64,000 bases of DNA from Capra hircus. Taxonomy: Eukaryota > Chordata > Mammalia > Artiodactyla > Bovidae. Positions 54,778 through 64,000 of this stretch are shown here, in pieces; the first letter of the stretch is position 1; every line of letters starts with the position of its first letter. The notes under the pieces were generated by a model that had not been told where the DNA came from, made no database searches, and saw only the letters and a program-made list of their open reading frames with translations. The DNA lies in contig NC_030822.1 of the NCBI RefSeq assembly GCF_001704415.2, positions 51,019,345 through 51,083,344 of the forward strand, in the 5' to 3' direction. Both the position numbers and the translations under genes were made by a program.

Positions 54778-55069
54778 GGACTTTCCTGGTGGCCCAGTGG
54801 TTAAGAACCCATCTGCCAATACAGGGGACAGGGGTTTGATCCCTGGTTTGGGAAGATCCCGCATGCCGCAGGCCATCTAAACCCATATGCCACAGCAACT
54901 GAGCCCTGGCTCTAGAGCCAGTGTTTCACAGGAGAAACCACCTCAGTGAGAAGGCTGCACACCGCAACCAGAGAATAGCCCCCTGCTCACTGCAACTAGA
55001 GAAAGCCTGCCTGCAGCAACGAAGCCCCGGAACAGCCAAAAATAATTTTTTTTTAAAGAAAAGACTCCA
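54778..55069 (+). repeat. CHR-type SINE, long form
   Basis: GGACTTTCCTGGTGGCCCAG, CCCTGGTTTGGGAAGATCCC, CACTGCAACTAGAGAAAGCC, GGAACAGCCAAAAATAATTT. The 8-bp repeats TTCATCCA at 54770-54777 and 55070-55077 flank it. Confidence 0.92.
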
Positions 55070-55390
55070 TTCATCCATCTCTCACTCCCCATAAGCAATG
55101 TGGACGCTGTGTCGGGAGCTAGTAGTACAGCTCAAAGAAGGCTTAGCTACAGAAATGACACTTTACATAGAGATGAAAGAAATGGAGAGGAGGTCAAATT
55201 ATGGTCTAGACAAAGTATGTGTGAGGCCCTAAGACAGGAAGGCGGCGGCCACATTCAAGAAACTGACCTTAGGCCAGTGCGCACAGAGCTGGGTGGGACA
55301 GGAGAAAAGCTCTAAGAGATGCGGATGAAGGGGTCAAGGCCAGATCACGGGCTTCACATGCCTCATAAGCAAGCATGTCTCTTCTCCGGA

Positions 55391-57144
55391 GAATTCTCCT
55401 GGGGGCCCAGGCCGACTCCCTGATGGGGATGGAGGCTGACACCATGGCCATCTTCCCTTCCACTGAGCAGCTGGGGGAAGCCCTCCCCGCCGTCCGTCTG
55501 GCTGCCCATCGACTGCCAAGGTGACACCACCAAATGCGTTTCTTCCCAGCCAGGGCTCAGAGAGACCCAGGATTTGCATTTCAATTTGACTTCTTTCCGA
55601 TGATTCCAGCCAAAGCTGGGAAATCACTCCCCCTGTCATTCTCTCACCAGTTCTGTTTTCCTTTTTTCCTCCCTCCACCCCACTGAGGGCTCTTTTTTTT
55701 CCTTGACATCCTGCTCTTCGATGCAGAGAAAAGTCATCCTTAACAGCAGTTTTATTGCCCAGTAATATTAACACAATGAAGGAAATCACTGCTAATTTTT
55801 ATGAATTATCTCATCATCTGCAACTAATTAACAGCTGCTGAAAGAGCAGGCATCCTGCCTCCCGTCGGAGACCCTTTACCTTGAGCATGCTTCCCAACAG
55901 CCCTACCCTTGCTGTCAAGGAGGGTCCTCTGCTGGAGATGAGCACTTCCCCTCCAGCAGACCCCCTCCTCCATGTCCCACCCCCAGCCCCAACTCTGCAC
56001 TTTCCAGCCTGCCCCAGCGAGGGGAGGCAGCAGTGGGGGGCTGACCAGCTACACTCAGCCATGGCTGGGCCGCCTGTGATGCGATGATTTAGCCTAGCTG
56101 GAAACTTTATTAAAATCCAATCTAAGTGGGCCGCTACTGCCCTGTTCTCATTACCCCCTTCTCCAAAATCAGGCCTTGGCCCCTCTGCTTCACTGAATGT
56201 GTCCATAAAACTCAGTGAACAGGCAGCCAACAGCTAAATGGCACTTAATCAGGGGATAATCTAGACCCAGGTGGACAGTAAATACTGAGCGGGGCAGAGG
56301 GAAGAGAGGGAGGGAAGGGAAAACGGAGGAGGTGGAGGCACACTCACATATGCTGCAGCCTCCAGAGAGAGGAGCTGCCCAGAAACAGAACCCCGGGCGG
56401 GACAGGGCGGGGGACCATGGCCGGAGAAACGGGAGCCCAGAGCGGCAACGCGACCCTGGAGCATCCCACAGCTCGCACAGCCTGGGGCTCACTCTCACCC
56501 AGGGCTTCTCGCATGAGCCCCACTTCTCTGAGCACAGTCCTGCCCCACCTGCATCTTCCCCCTCCCTCTCTACTCTTCCTCCAACCACATCCCTTCCTGC
56601 CTATCTAAGGAGCCTCTTTTCAAGCGCCCTGGCATCTGGCCAGACCCCAGGCAGCCGCTGGTGATGTCTGCAGAGATGAAGGGAAGGGCACCGAGGGATG
56701 GGGTGAAAGGGCTGGAGGCTGGTCCATCCCACTGTGGGGCAGAGCCTCCCAGGGTGGGAGTCGGGCATCAGAGTCACGCCGGGCAGGGGGCCCCTGTGAT
56801 GCCAGCCCGAGCACACAGACCTCCTTCTAAAGGTCAAATGCGCCAACGGTGTGCCTGCTAGAATTGAAAAGGCCAGAGACTGCACATCGAGCGATGGGGA
56901 GAGGAGAGGTGCAGGGATGATGCTTCCGATCCAAGTCTCTCTCCTCCTTTCTAAGTTCTGAGACACTCAGCTGGCTAACACCTCCACTCCCACCAGAATG
57001 TTCCAGGCTCCCTGCTGTTCGGTCTCAGAACGCGTAACTTAGCTCATGTAGCCCCCATTTCCTGCCCCAGGGTCCCCATTTTCAAAGTCACAGGGTATAC
57101 AGTCCCAAGGGGCACAAACACCTTCTTCATGGCAGCCGGGGGTA
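55391..57144. other. Unique DNA with candidate conserved blocks
   Basis: About 1.75 kb without clear repeats and without a supported exon. AT-rich blocks with TAAT cores lie at 55740-55850 (GTAATATTAACAC, CAACTAATTAACAGCTG) and 56080-56270 (GATGATTTAGCC, GCACTTAATCAGGGGATAAT) inside otherwise GC-rich sequence. Long open frames at 56.2-57.0 kb have no domain. Confidence 0.4.
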
Positions 57145-57580
57145 AGAGCTGAGTCATTCATTCATTCCACCAATGTTTACTGAACACCTACTATGAGCAA
57201 GGCTGAGAGGGGCCGTCTTGGCCTCCAGAGAAACCAATGCCTGAACAACTCTCATCACTATGAGTCGAAGGCTGGGGTGGAGCTGGCCGCCCGCACACTG
57301 TGGAGCAAGGAAGGGCAGACAGCCCTGTTATGGGGAAGGAAAGGTCAGTCACGGAAATTTTCTTAGAGGAAGAGCGAGGTTTTGAAGAAAATTCTGCAGG
57401 GGTAATTGAGGTGAGGAGATAAGGAGATAAAGCAGATGGAGCAAAGGCCCAGGGATGAGAGACACAGAGGTGCTCCGGGGCCCCAGTGTGTCTGGAGGGC
57501 AGGATGCCTGATGGCAAGTGTTCATGGGGCAGGGATGGGAATGGGGGTGTGATGATGAAGGCTGGGGCTGTCTGGACGGT
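57145..57580 (-). repeat. L2 LINE 3' region
   Basis: Inverted L2 from the tail (CATTCATTCATTCCACCAAT, GAACACCTACTATGAGCAAG) to GCAAAGGCCCAGGGATGAGA. The long minus-strand open frame across 57191-57766 is partly in this L2 and has no recognised domain. Confidence 0.65.
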
Positions 57581-58027
57581 CTGCAGCCTGCCTGCGAAGG
57601 CTTCAGGTGCCCCAGAAAGGCGCTTCTTGAGCTTCCCCATTAGAGCCCTCCTTAGATGTTGGAGCCGGGGGTGTGGAGATGCTAAGGCTTCCACTCCTTG
57701 GGCAACAGGGCCCAGATGTGCCCAGGACCCCACCACCTCCACCTTCAGACGCCCTGGCGGCCCCACCCTGAGGCTTGGACAAGGAAGCCGAGGAAGCTTT
57801 ACTCAACATCCTGAACCTCCCACTCCCTGCCCCAACCCAGTGGCCCACTCCAGGTGGTCCCAGGTGGCCCTGGGCACTGCTGGCAATGCATCCTAAGCAC
57901 CCCAGGAGAGCACAGGGGAAGTCAAGAACTCCAGTCTCTGTACTCTTTCCAGGCCTCAGGGACACGATTTCCATTTTCTTCCTGGACTGTTTACTCAGAA
58001 AGTCAAGCTTAAGCAAAAGAGGGAACT
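57581..58027. other. Unique noncoding DNA
   Basis: GC-rich with overlapping chance frames on both strands. No splice pattern or domain. Confidence 0.45.
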
Positions 58028-58240
58028 TCTGCATGGGTCAGCAGGTAAGAATCCGCCTGCAACGCAGGAGACACAGGAGACGTGGATTTGATTCCAGGGT
58101 TGGGAAGATCCCCTGGAGGAGGAAATGGCAACCCACTCCAGTATTCTTGCCTGGAAAACCCATGGACAGAGGAGCCTGGCAGGATATTATAGTCCAAAGG
58201 GTTGCAAAAGGTCAGACATGACTGAGGGGCTGAGCACATA
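58028..58240 (+). repeat. Bov-tA SINE, head damaged
   Basis: CAGCAGGTAAGAATCCGCC to CATGACTGAGGGGCTGAGCA. The first bases of the tRNA head are lost. Confidence 0.9.
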
Positions 58241-58317
58241 TGCAGGTGAAAGAGGAGAGGACACTGGTTTTGAAGTAGGGCAGGGCAGTAATAATGAGTA
58301 TATGGTCTCCTGAGGCA

Positions 58318-58735
58318 GGCAGGCTGTGGGTTTTAATGCTGGTTCCAGCCTCACACCATCTGTGTGATCCTGGGTAACCTGTTTACTCTCTGAGCCTCAG
58401 CTTTCTCATCTGTAAAATGGACATGATGCCAGCATTAAGTGATTTTGAACAGCATAGTCCCTAAAGTGAAGTCGCTCAGTCGTGTCCGATGCTTTGCGAC
58501 CCCATGGACTGTAGCCTACCAGGCTCCTCCGTCCATGGGATTCCCCAGGCATGAATACTGGAGTGGGTTGCCATTTCCTTCTCCAGGGGATCTTCCCGAC
58601 CCAGGGATTGACCCCAGGTTTCCCACATTGGAGGCAGACGCTTTAACCTCTGAGCCACCAGGGAAGCTCTAAGCATAGTCCCTGGAACATAACAAATATT
58701 TAATAATACTATTATTATAAAGCTAGATATTTCTG
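58318..58735 (+). repeat. MIR SINE split by Bov-tA
   Basis: 58318-58462 (TCTGTGTGATCCTGGGTAAC, TCTCTGAGCCTCAGCTTTCT, CATCTGTAAAATGGACATGA) and 58672-58735 (ATAGTCCCTGGAACATAACA, AATATTTAATAATACTATTA) are collinear MIR. Confidence 0.82.
58463..58671 (-). repeat. Bov-tA SINE inside MIR
   Basis: Minus-strand Bov-tA near consensus. The perfect 12-bp repeats AGCATAGTCCCT at 58451-58462 and 58672-58683 flank it. Confidence 0.96.
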
Positions 58736-58869
58736 ACTCAAAAAGTCCCAACTTACTCTCTTCCTTTACACTCTTCTTTCCCTTTTAGAGCGTCCTCTCC
58801 AACTCCCATCTCCACTCCCTCTATTTCAAAGGACCGCACCCACCCCCTTTTTAAACAAAATACTCCTGG

Positions 58870-58993
58870 GACTTCCTGGCAGTCCAGTGGTGAAGACTCA
58901 GTGATTCCACTGCAGGGGGTGTGGGTTTGACCCCTGGTCAGGGAACCAAGATGCTGCAGCCTATGCAATGTGGACAATAATAATAGTAATTTT
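58870..58993 (+). repeat. CHR-type SINE, short form
   Basis: GACTTCCTGGCAGTCCAGTG to GTGGACAATAATAATAG. The perfect 13-bp repeats AAAATACTCCTGG at 58857-58869 and 58994-59006 flank it. Confidence 0.94.
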
Positions 58994-59006
58994 AAAATAC
59001 TCCTGG

Positions 59007-59479
59007 CAGAGCCTGTCACCTGGTCACCAGTCAAGCCACCTTCACTCTCCTTCCCCTGGGGCACTGTGCTCATCTTACAAGGTAGGCACCCTCTGGGCCC
59101 CTCTCCTTGGCACCTTCCTGGGAAAGAAGCACCGGATACATTTAACAGGGCAGGATAAATAGCAATAATAATATATGTTCAGCCATTAGCCACACAAGTA
59201 ATCAAAGATCACTGCCATATGATTCCTGGTTAAACATCATTTGGAATCTAATAAATAGGGGGCTAAAAATAAAGGCAACGAGCAGATTGATCCCCTCCGA
59301 GCAGCACAGCTCTGCTCTTATTTTTAGCCTAAAGGTGCCTTCAGAGCTACTCCTGTGGTTCAGTTTTAAGTTAATTTCTCTCTCTCCAACGTCTGCAGAG
59401 GAAACCTGCAAGGGCAGGAGGGGGCAATGAGGGGGGCTCAGGCTTGGCATCTGCCTTCTGCTTCTCTAAAGAAATTAAG
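59007..59479. other. Unique DNA with inverted MEF2-type sites
   Basis: No repeat or exon. At 59261-59272 (GGCTAAAAATAA) and 59318-59329 (TTATTTTTAGCC) a perfect 12-bp inverted repeat holds two matches to the MEF2 consensus YTAWWWWTAR. The surrounding AT-rich block of about 200 bp stands out from its neighbours. Confidence 0.45.
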
Positions 59480-59745
59480 GAACTCCCATCTGCCAGTGCA
59501 GGGTAGATGGGTTCAATCCCTGGTCTGGGAAGAATTCACAAGAACTAGCTTGTGTACCGCAACTACTGAGCCTGTGTGCTACAACTACTGAAGCCCTCGA
59601 GCCTACAGCCTGTGCTCCACAACACAAGAAGCCGCTGCAGTGAGACAGTACGCCCCTGCTTGCCGCAAACAAAGAAAGCCTGCACACAGGAATGAAGACC
59701 CAGTGCAGCCAAAAAAAGAGAGAGAGAGAGAGAGAAAAAGAAATC
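59480..59745 (+). repeat. CHR-type SINE with (AG)9 tail
   Basis: Head shortened (AACTCCCATCTGCCAGTGCA), body AACTACTGAAGCCCTCGAGC, CAACACAAGAAGCCGCTGCA, CAGTGCAGCCAAAAAAAGAG. A pure (AG)9 run lies at 59717-59734. Confidence 0.88.
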
Positions 59746-59861
59746 AAAGTGTCCTTGGGGTCTTGGGTGGACCTCCTTCATGGTCGCCTTCTCCCCACTC
59801 CTCCCAGGGGTTCCTCGAAGGAAGTACAGTGGGCACAAGAATGAGAGGCACCTAGTGTGAC

Positions 59862-60075
59862 ATAGCACAGGTTTGGGGCCAAAGAAATCTGGGTTCAAAT
59901 CCAAGGTCTTCTATGTTCCGCATGGGGGACCTCAATCCCTCCAAGCCTTGGATTCTACACCTACAGACCAGGCATCATCCAACCCACCTCTGAAGGTTGT
60001 TGCAAAACTTAAATTATATAATTTATAGTCAGTGATGGGCACATATTAGATGCTCAATACATACGAATGTCATTC
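59862..60075 (+). repeat. MIR SINE
   Basis: AAATCTGGGTTCAAATCCAA, GGGGGACCTCAATCCCTCCA, TCTGAAGGTTGTTGCAAAAC, TTAAATTATATAATTTATAG, GGGCACATATTAGATGCTCA. Confidence 0.8.
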
Positions 60076-60960
60076 CAGCCCCTGGATACAGTCTTTGAAA
60101 GTGATGGGCCCCCGTCCTTTAACTAGATGGAAACAGGTGTCATATCAAGAAGGCAAAAAGAAGCCCGAAGTGCTGATGACCATTGCTTAAATCTGGAACT
60201 AGCCCATTAGCACTCCAGGCCTTTCTGCTTTGTGCTACCCTGGAGTTCCTTCATGTCTGAGGCTTACCTTTTCACATTAGAACCTTAACAACAAAATATC
60301 CTGTTCCCTGTATTTCCCACAGAGCCTCAGTCCACTGCAGGGCACTGTCAGCATTAAATAAGGACCAAGAAAAACCAGTTGGATCAGCCTTAAAGCCCAG
60401 GTTTCCTAACTCCTGATAGTATCTTCTAATATCACATGCTTTCCTAAAACACCAGAGGATCTGTCCCTTTCTGGAAGGATGACAAGCAGAGTAAGAGACA
60501 GTCTGCTGAGACTCTGGGGGGACATAATTCTTTCCTGGCCCCATGGCAGGAAATAAACCCATCACTCCAAGCCAAGCCCAGCAGAGCCCACGTGACGCGG
60601 CCTCAGATAACACTACTTGGAGGTTACTCCTTTGGAACCATGGCACGTTAAATCACCGTGACGAAGAGCTTCTCGTTACACAGGCCCTGTGTGACTCTCT
60701 CTCTCTCCTGTGGCACAGTCTCAGTCACAGTCTTGCGGCTGTCCTACCGGGTTCCCTCTGCCCATAGAGGAAACGCATCCGCTTCAGGGCTCTGGGCTGT
60801 CTGGTTCTCATGCAGAATGGTTGACCGTAACAGGAGTCAGGCAGTCAGGTCAAGGGTTGGCCTGGGGCCAGTTTCCAAACACAAGTGTGGTCCCCTGCCC
60901 ACAGCTCTGCTCATGAGAAGGCTTTTAAGAGGCTCAGGCTCCTATCTTGGAAGCCATCTA
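60076..60960. other. Unique noncoding DNA
   Basis: No repeat or exon. One perfect CACGTGAC E-box with a following GCGG lies at 60590-60600, without supporting promoter features. Confidence 0.5.
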
Positions 60961-60964
60961 AACA

Positions 60965-61515
60965 GAAGAACAGAATAATGGCCCCCAAAGATGTCCATGT
61001 CCTAATCCCTGGAGTCCGCCACCATGTTACTTTCCAGGGCAGAACGGACTCTGCAGATGTCACTAAGGTTCCAGACCTTGAGATGGGGAGATTATCCTGG
61101 ATCATCTCAGCATGCTCAATATAATCTGGTGAGTTCTTAAAATTGGCGAACATTTCCTTGGCTGAGGTCAGGGAGCTGTGATGTGAGAATGAAGTGACCC
61201 AGAACTTTGAGAATGGAAGAAGGGGGCCATGAGCCAAGGCATGCCGCACTCGGGAAGCTGGGAACAGCCTCTGCTGACAGCCAGTAATAAAACAAGAACC
61301 TTGATTTTGTGACTGCAAGGAATTGAATTCTGCCAACAATCAAAATGAGCAGGAAATGAATTCTCCCCTAGAGCCTCCGGGAAGGATCACAGTCCTGCTG
61401 ACATCTTAGTTTTAGCTCAGCCTGACTTCTGACCATAAATTAATAAATTTGTCTGGATTAAGCCACTGAGTATGTGGTAATTTGTTATGGCAGCAGGAGA
61501 AAGCTATAGTAATAA
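60965..61515 (+). repeat. MLT1-like MaLR LTR, second copy
   Basis: GGCCCCCAAAGATGTCCATG, CTTGAGATGGGGAGATTATC, CAGTCCTGCTGACATCTTAG, CCACTGAGTATGTGGTAATT, TTATGGCAGCAGGAGAAAGC. Same general layout as MaLR LTRs; subfamily uncertain. Confidence 0.65.
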
Positions 61516-61524
61516 TAACTATGG

Positions 61525-61750
61525 TAGAACTACTTTTAATAACTACTATTTATTGAACTACTAATTATCAGGCACTGGGCTATCCGTTTTGGATACATTA
61601 TCGTACATAAATCTCAGTATATAGGGTGTGTATAATTACCCCATTATCTAGTAAAAAACAGAGGCTAAATAATTTGTACAAAGTCACATGCTAATTCATT
61701 TTCAAGTTTGTATGTCAATAAAGCCCAATGCCATTTAACAGCCCTGCAAT
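61525..61750 (-). repeat. MIR SINE
   Basis: CTACTATTTATTGAACTACT, CAGGCACTGGGCTATCCG, ATAATTACCCCATTATCTAG, AATTTGTACAAAGTCACATG in inverted MIR order. Confidence 0.78.
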
Positions 61751-61809
61751 GCCACCCAGAATTACACCAGCCGTAATGTTGGGCAAGCTACTGTTTTTTA
61801 AAGAAACAA

Positions 61810-62062
61810 GAAGAAAGGCAATTAATATTTTCTAAATATTACTAGATGCTACAAACCATGGATGGTACATATGATATTACATATCTCCTTTCAATTAATA
61901 TGATAACCTCCTCCTATGGCAAAGCATTATCTCCAGCTTACAGATGGGAAACTGAGCATGAAAAAGGTTGGCTAATTTGCCTAAAGGAACATGGCTAGTA
62001 ACAGAGAGTCGCACCCATGGGTTTTTAATTCGAGGCTGCCTTGTCCATGATGCTGAGGATAT
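61810..62062 (-). repeat. MIR SINE
   Basis: GGCAAAGCATTATCTCCAGC, TTACAGATGGGAAACTGAGC, GGCTAATTTGCCTAAAGGAA, CATGGCTAGTAACAGAG. Second inverted MIR in tandem with the previous one. Confidence 0.78.
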
Positions 62063-62244
62063 GAAGACGTGACTGTGAACCCCAAGCTCCCCCAGGTGAA
62101 CATTCTTATGACTTCATGGTAAGACAGGCACTGAGTCAAGGTCCAAAATGAAGCTCGCCAGGCTGTCATCACAGGCCAACAGCAACAGCCCCCTGCCCAC
62201 CCCCCAGGAGTGGTCCTGCCCAGAGGCCAGCATTACTCTCTGAT

Positions 62245-62295
62245 AGATAATTCCTGGGCTTCCCTTGTGGCTCAGCTGGTAAGATAATTCCTGGG
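62245..62295 (+). repeat. SINE 5' stub between 14-bp direct repeats
   Basis: AGATAATTCCTGGG occurs identically at 62245-62258 and 62282-62295. The 23 bases between read CTTCCCTTGTGGCTCAGCTG plus GTA, the very start of the Bov-tA tRNA-like head, with no body or tail. Confidence 0.85.
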
Positions 62296-64000
62296 CAGAT
62301 GAGGGAGAAGTTGACTCAGTATAGGGAGAGGTCCAACGGGGGTGAATCCACAGGTACTTATATTCACTTACACGCTATTTCATCTCCTCCAGCTCCACTC
62401 GTTTCCATTTTAAATTCCTTTAGCACTCAAGGTTTTCCCACCTGGCTCTAAAAGGGAAACTGACATTAAAGATAAAGGTCCCTTTATGTTCAGAAACCCC
62501 AAGGGCTCCAGGAAGAGCAGGGAGTGTCCCCACGATGGCCTTCGGAAAGCTCCCTGCTTCCCTGTCCCCTGGCCTGGGACTTCCTGATGGCTGCCCAGAG
62601 GTGCGGGGCCACCCACCGCCACTATGCTCCCCGGCAGGCTGGGGCTGGTGCCTTTCTGGCAAGCCCTTAGCAGAGCTTCCTGTGGAGGCCCCAGGGCTAT
62701 CTGCCTCCCTTTCCTGTCATCTCGGGGAAAATCCCTGTTCTTTCATCTGTGAGCTGAAAGCTCAAAGTCTCATGTTGTTAGATCCCTGGCACTGGGGGAA
62801 ATTTATGAGCGTCGCCAGCAAAGTGGCATTCCCTCCCCTGCCTGTGTCACTCCCTGCTTGAAAGACCATGTTCTATAAAGGATGGAGAAGCACATCTCAG
62901 AAGAAACCACAGGGGTGACGCAACTTGGGGAACCTCCCAGCACTTGCCTCCTCAACACAGATATCTTCAGACACCAGGGGCAACCTGCCACCGGCTTTCA
63001 AAGAGCATCGGCTCTGGGGTCAAGAGCAAAGCCAGCCTGAGAGGAGCCGGGGCAGGGGAGGGGGCACGCCTCACACAGACATAGGTGGAGACCTAGATAG
63101 GCTTTTTTTTTTTTTTTTTAACTGAAACACTGATCAGTCAGTGCTTGGGTCCAACCAGAGGCTCTGAACCTGGAGACCAGACCCCATCAGCCTGGAGCAC
63201 GTGTGGGTGGTGCGGACAGGGAGTAGATGAGGGGAGTGCCTGTCTCTCATTCGGAGACCACATCCCACCTGGAAAGGAGAAAAGAGAAAACCCATATTCA
63301 GAGGGCAGTGACCAGGATGATGAGCAGAATCCAGATACTGAAACGGAAGCAACCGTCAGAGGCACTCATGATGAATCTCTGAAAGAAAGGAGCTGCTGGG
63401 GGCTGTGAAATGACAGGGCTTCAGATCTGAGAGACGCCATCAGCGGGAAGAGCACTAGGCCTGCTCTGTCAGCTCCCAAGAGACAGGCAGAGCTCACAGA
63501 GACAGACTGTGGCTCGACAGATAGGAAAACGGATCATCTGAGCTCTTCAAAAGTGGAATGGGTTACCCTGGGGTTCCCTGGCCACCATCAAGATTTTGTG
63601 ACTCTGAGGACAAGCAGAAAGGCTGGGTCCAGCACTGGAAGAATCCATGGCAGACCAAAGGCAGGTACCCTGGTCAAAACTGGCAGCTTCAGGAAAGAGC
63701 CGGGAGCGGGTGGCAGGGTCCTAGCTGGGAGGCTGGGTCCAGATTCAGGTCCCCAGACTCTAGGAAGACTGAGGCAAGCAAGGCCTGGCCGGAGCCCCCG
63801 GGGGAAGCTCGGACGCAGTCAAAATGTGAGAGTGAGGTTTCAGACTTGATGACGAGACAGAAACTTGAGCCCTGCAGCAGCTGCACAGCTGGGAGAGGAT
63901 TCTTAGTCAACAGTTCAGTGTTTGATTCTGAGGGACAAAGTAGGACCAGTAGCCAAGACTGGTTTTGATGCTGAGTCATTAACCTGCTGGCTTGGACTTC
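62296..64000. other. Unique noncoding DNA
   Basis: No supported gene or repeat apart from a (T)17 run at 63103-63119, possibly the tail of a decayed inverted retroposon. Several open frames on both strands lack known domains. The window ends in this stretch. Confidence 0.45.

Larger units (their letters stand above)
54001..55390 (-). repeat. L2 LINE 3' region split by MLT1 and CHR
   Basis: 54001-54300 (GACATTTAAACTGGGTTTTA, GAGAATGAGTAGGGATTCAT) and 55110-55390 (GTGTGAGGCCCTAAGACAGG, CTTAGGCCAGTGCGCACAGA, CAAGGCCAGATCACGG) are inverted L2. They could be one element opened by an MLT1 LTR and a CHR SINE, though overlap in L2 position is not excluded. Confidence 0.55.

Noticed and set aside
57191..57766. 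191-codon open frame on the minus strand
   Set aside because: It runs through a diverged L2 and GC-rich flank. Composition explains the openness, and frames on the opposite strand are equally long.
60590..60600. CACGTGAC E-box next to GCGG as a promoter
   Set aside because: A single short motif with no CpG enrichment, TATA box, initiator or downstream frame.
1..64000. CRISPR arrays, bacterial operons or phage-like modules
   Set aside because: No regularly spaced identical repeats with unique spacers and no dense coding. The repeats are mammalian retroposons.

Overview
This window is nuclear genomic DNA from a ruminant, most likely a bovid. The evidence is the repeats: about 25 Bov-tA or BOV-A2 SINEs, six 3' fragments of the BovB (RTE) LINE, about 16 CHR-type tRNA-Glu SINEs shared by whales, hippos and ruminants, and older mammal-wide MIR, L2, L1M, MLT1 and Tigger relics. 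The sequence alone does not let me choose between cattle, sheep, goat or a relative.

I find no convincing host protein-coding exon, RNA gene, CpG island or promoter. Almost every open frame longer than 60 codons lies in a repeat or in unremarkable unique DNA. The only recognisable protein remnants belong to transposons: Tigger transposases, L1 ORF2, the L2 reverse transcriptase and the C-terminal part of the BovB ORF. The window is probably intergenic or inside a large intron.

Layout: 1-7 kb is mostly unique DNA with scattered SINEs, MIR and L2, plus an (AC)22 microsatellite. 7-8 kb is an L1 broken by BovB and Bov-tA. 8-20 kb alternates L2, SINE and BovB fragments with unique DNA. 20-32 kb is the repeat core: an ERV-type LTR, a 5'-inverted L1 inside an older DNA element, a SINE-in-L1-in-SINE nest, a second Tigger relic, and an L2 holding an L1 that holds a BovB. 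33-37 kb is a full-length Tigger1 with both ends, broken by five SINEs. 37-45 kb and 55-64 kb are comparatively repeat-poor and hold most of the stretches that look like candidate conserved noncoding elements. 45-55 kb is again L2, L1, MIR and SINE material.

The window's main value is its insertion record: many insertions keep target-site duplications of 8-16 bp, and nesting gives relative ages (L2, MIR, MLT1 and Tigger oldest, then L1 and CHR, then BovB and Bov-tA, then BOV-A2). I did not find a new biological system. The most interesting items are a SINE 5' stub between perfect 14-bp repeats, a clean twin-priming L1 inversion, the Tigger1 stack, and an inverted pair of perfect MEF2-type sites in unique DNA.
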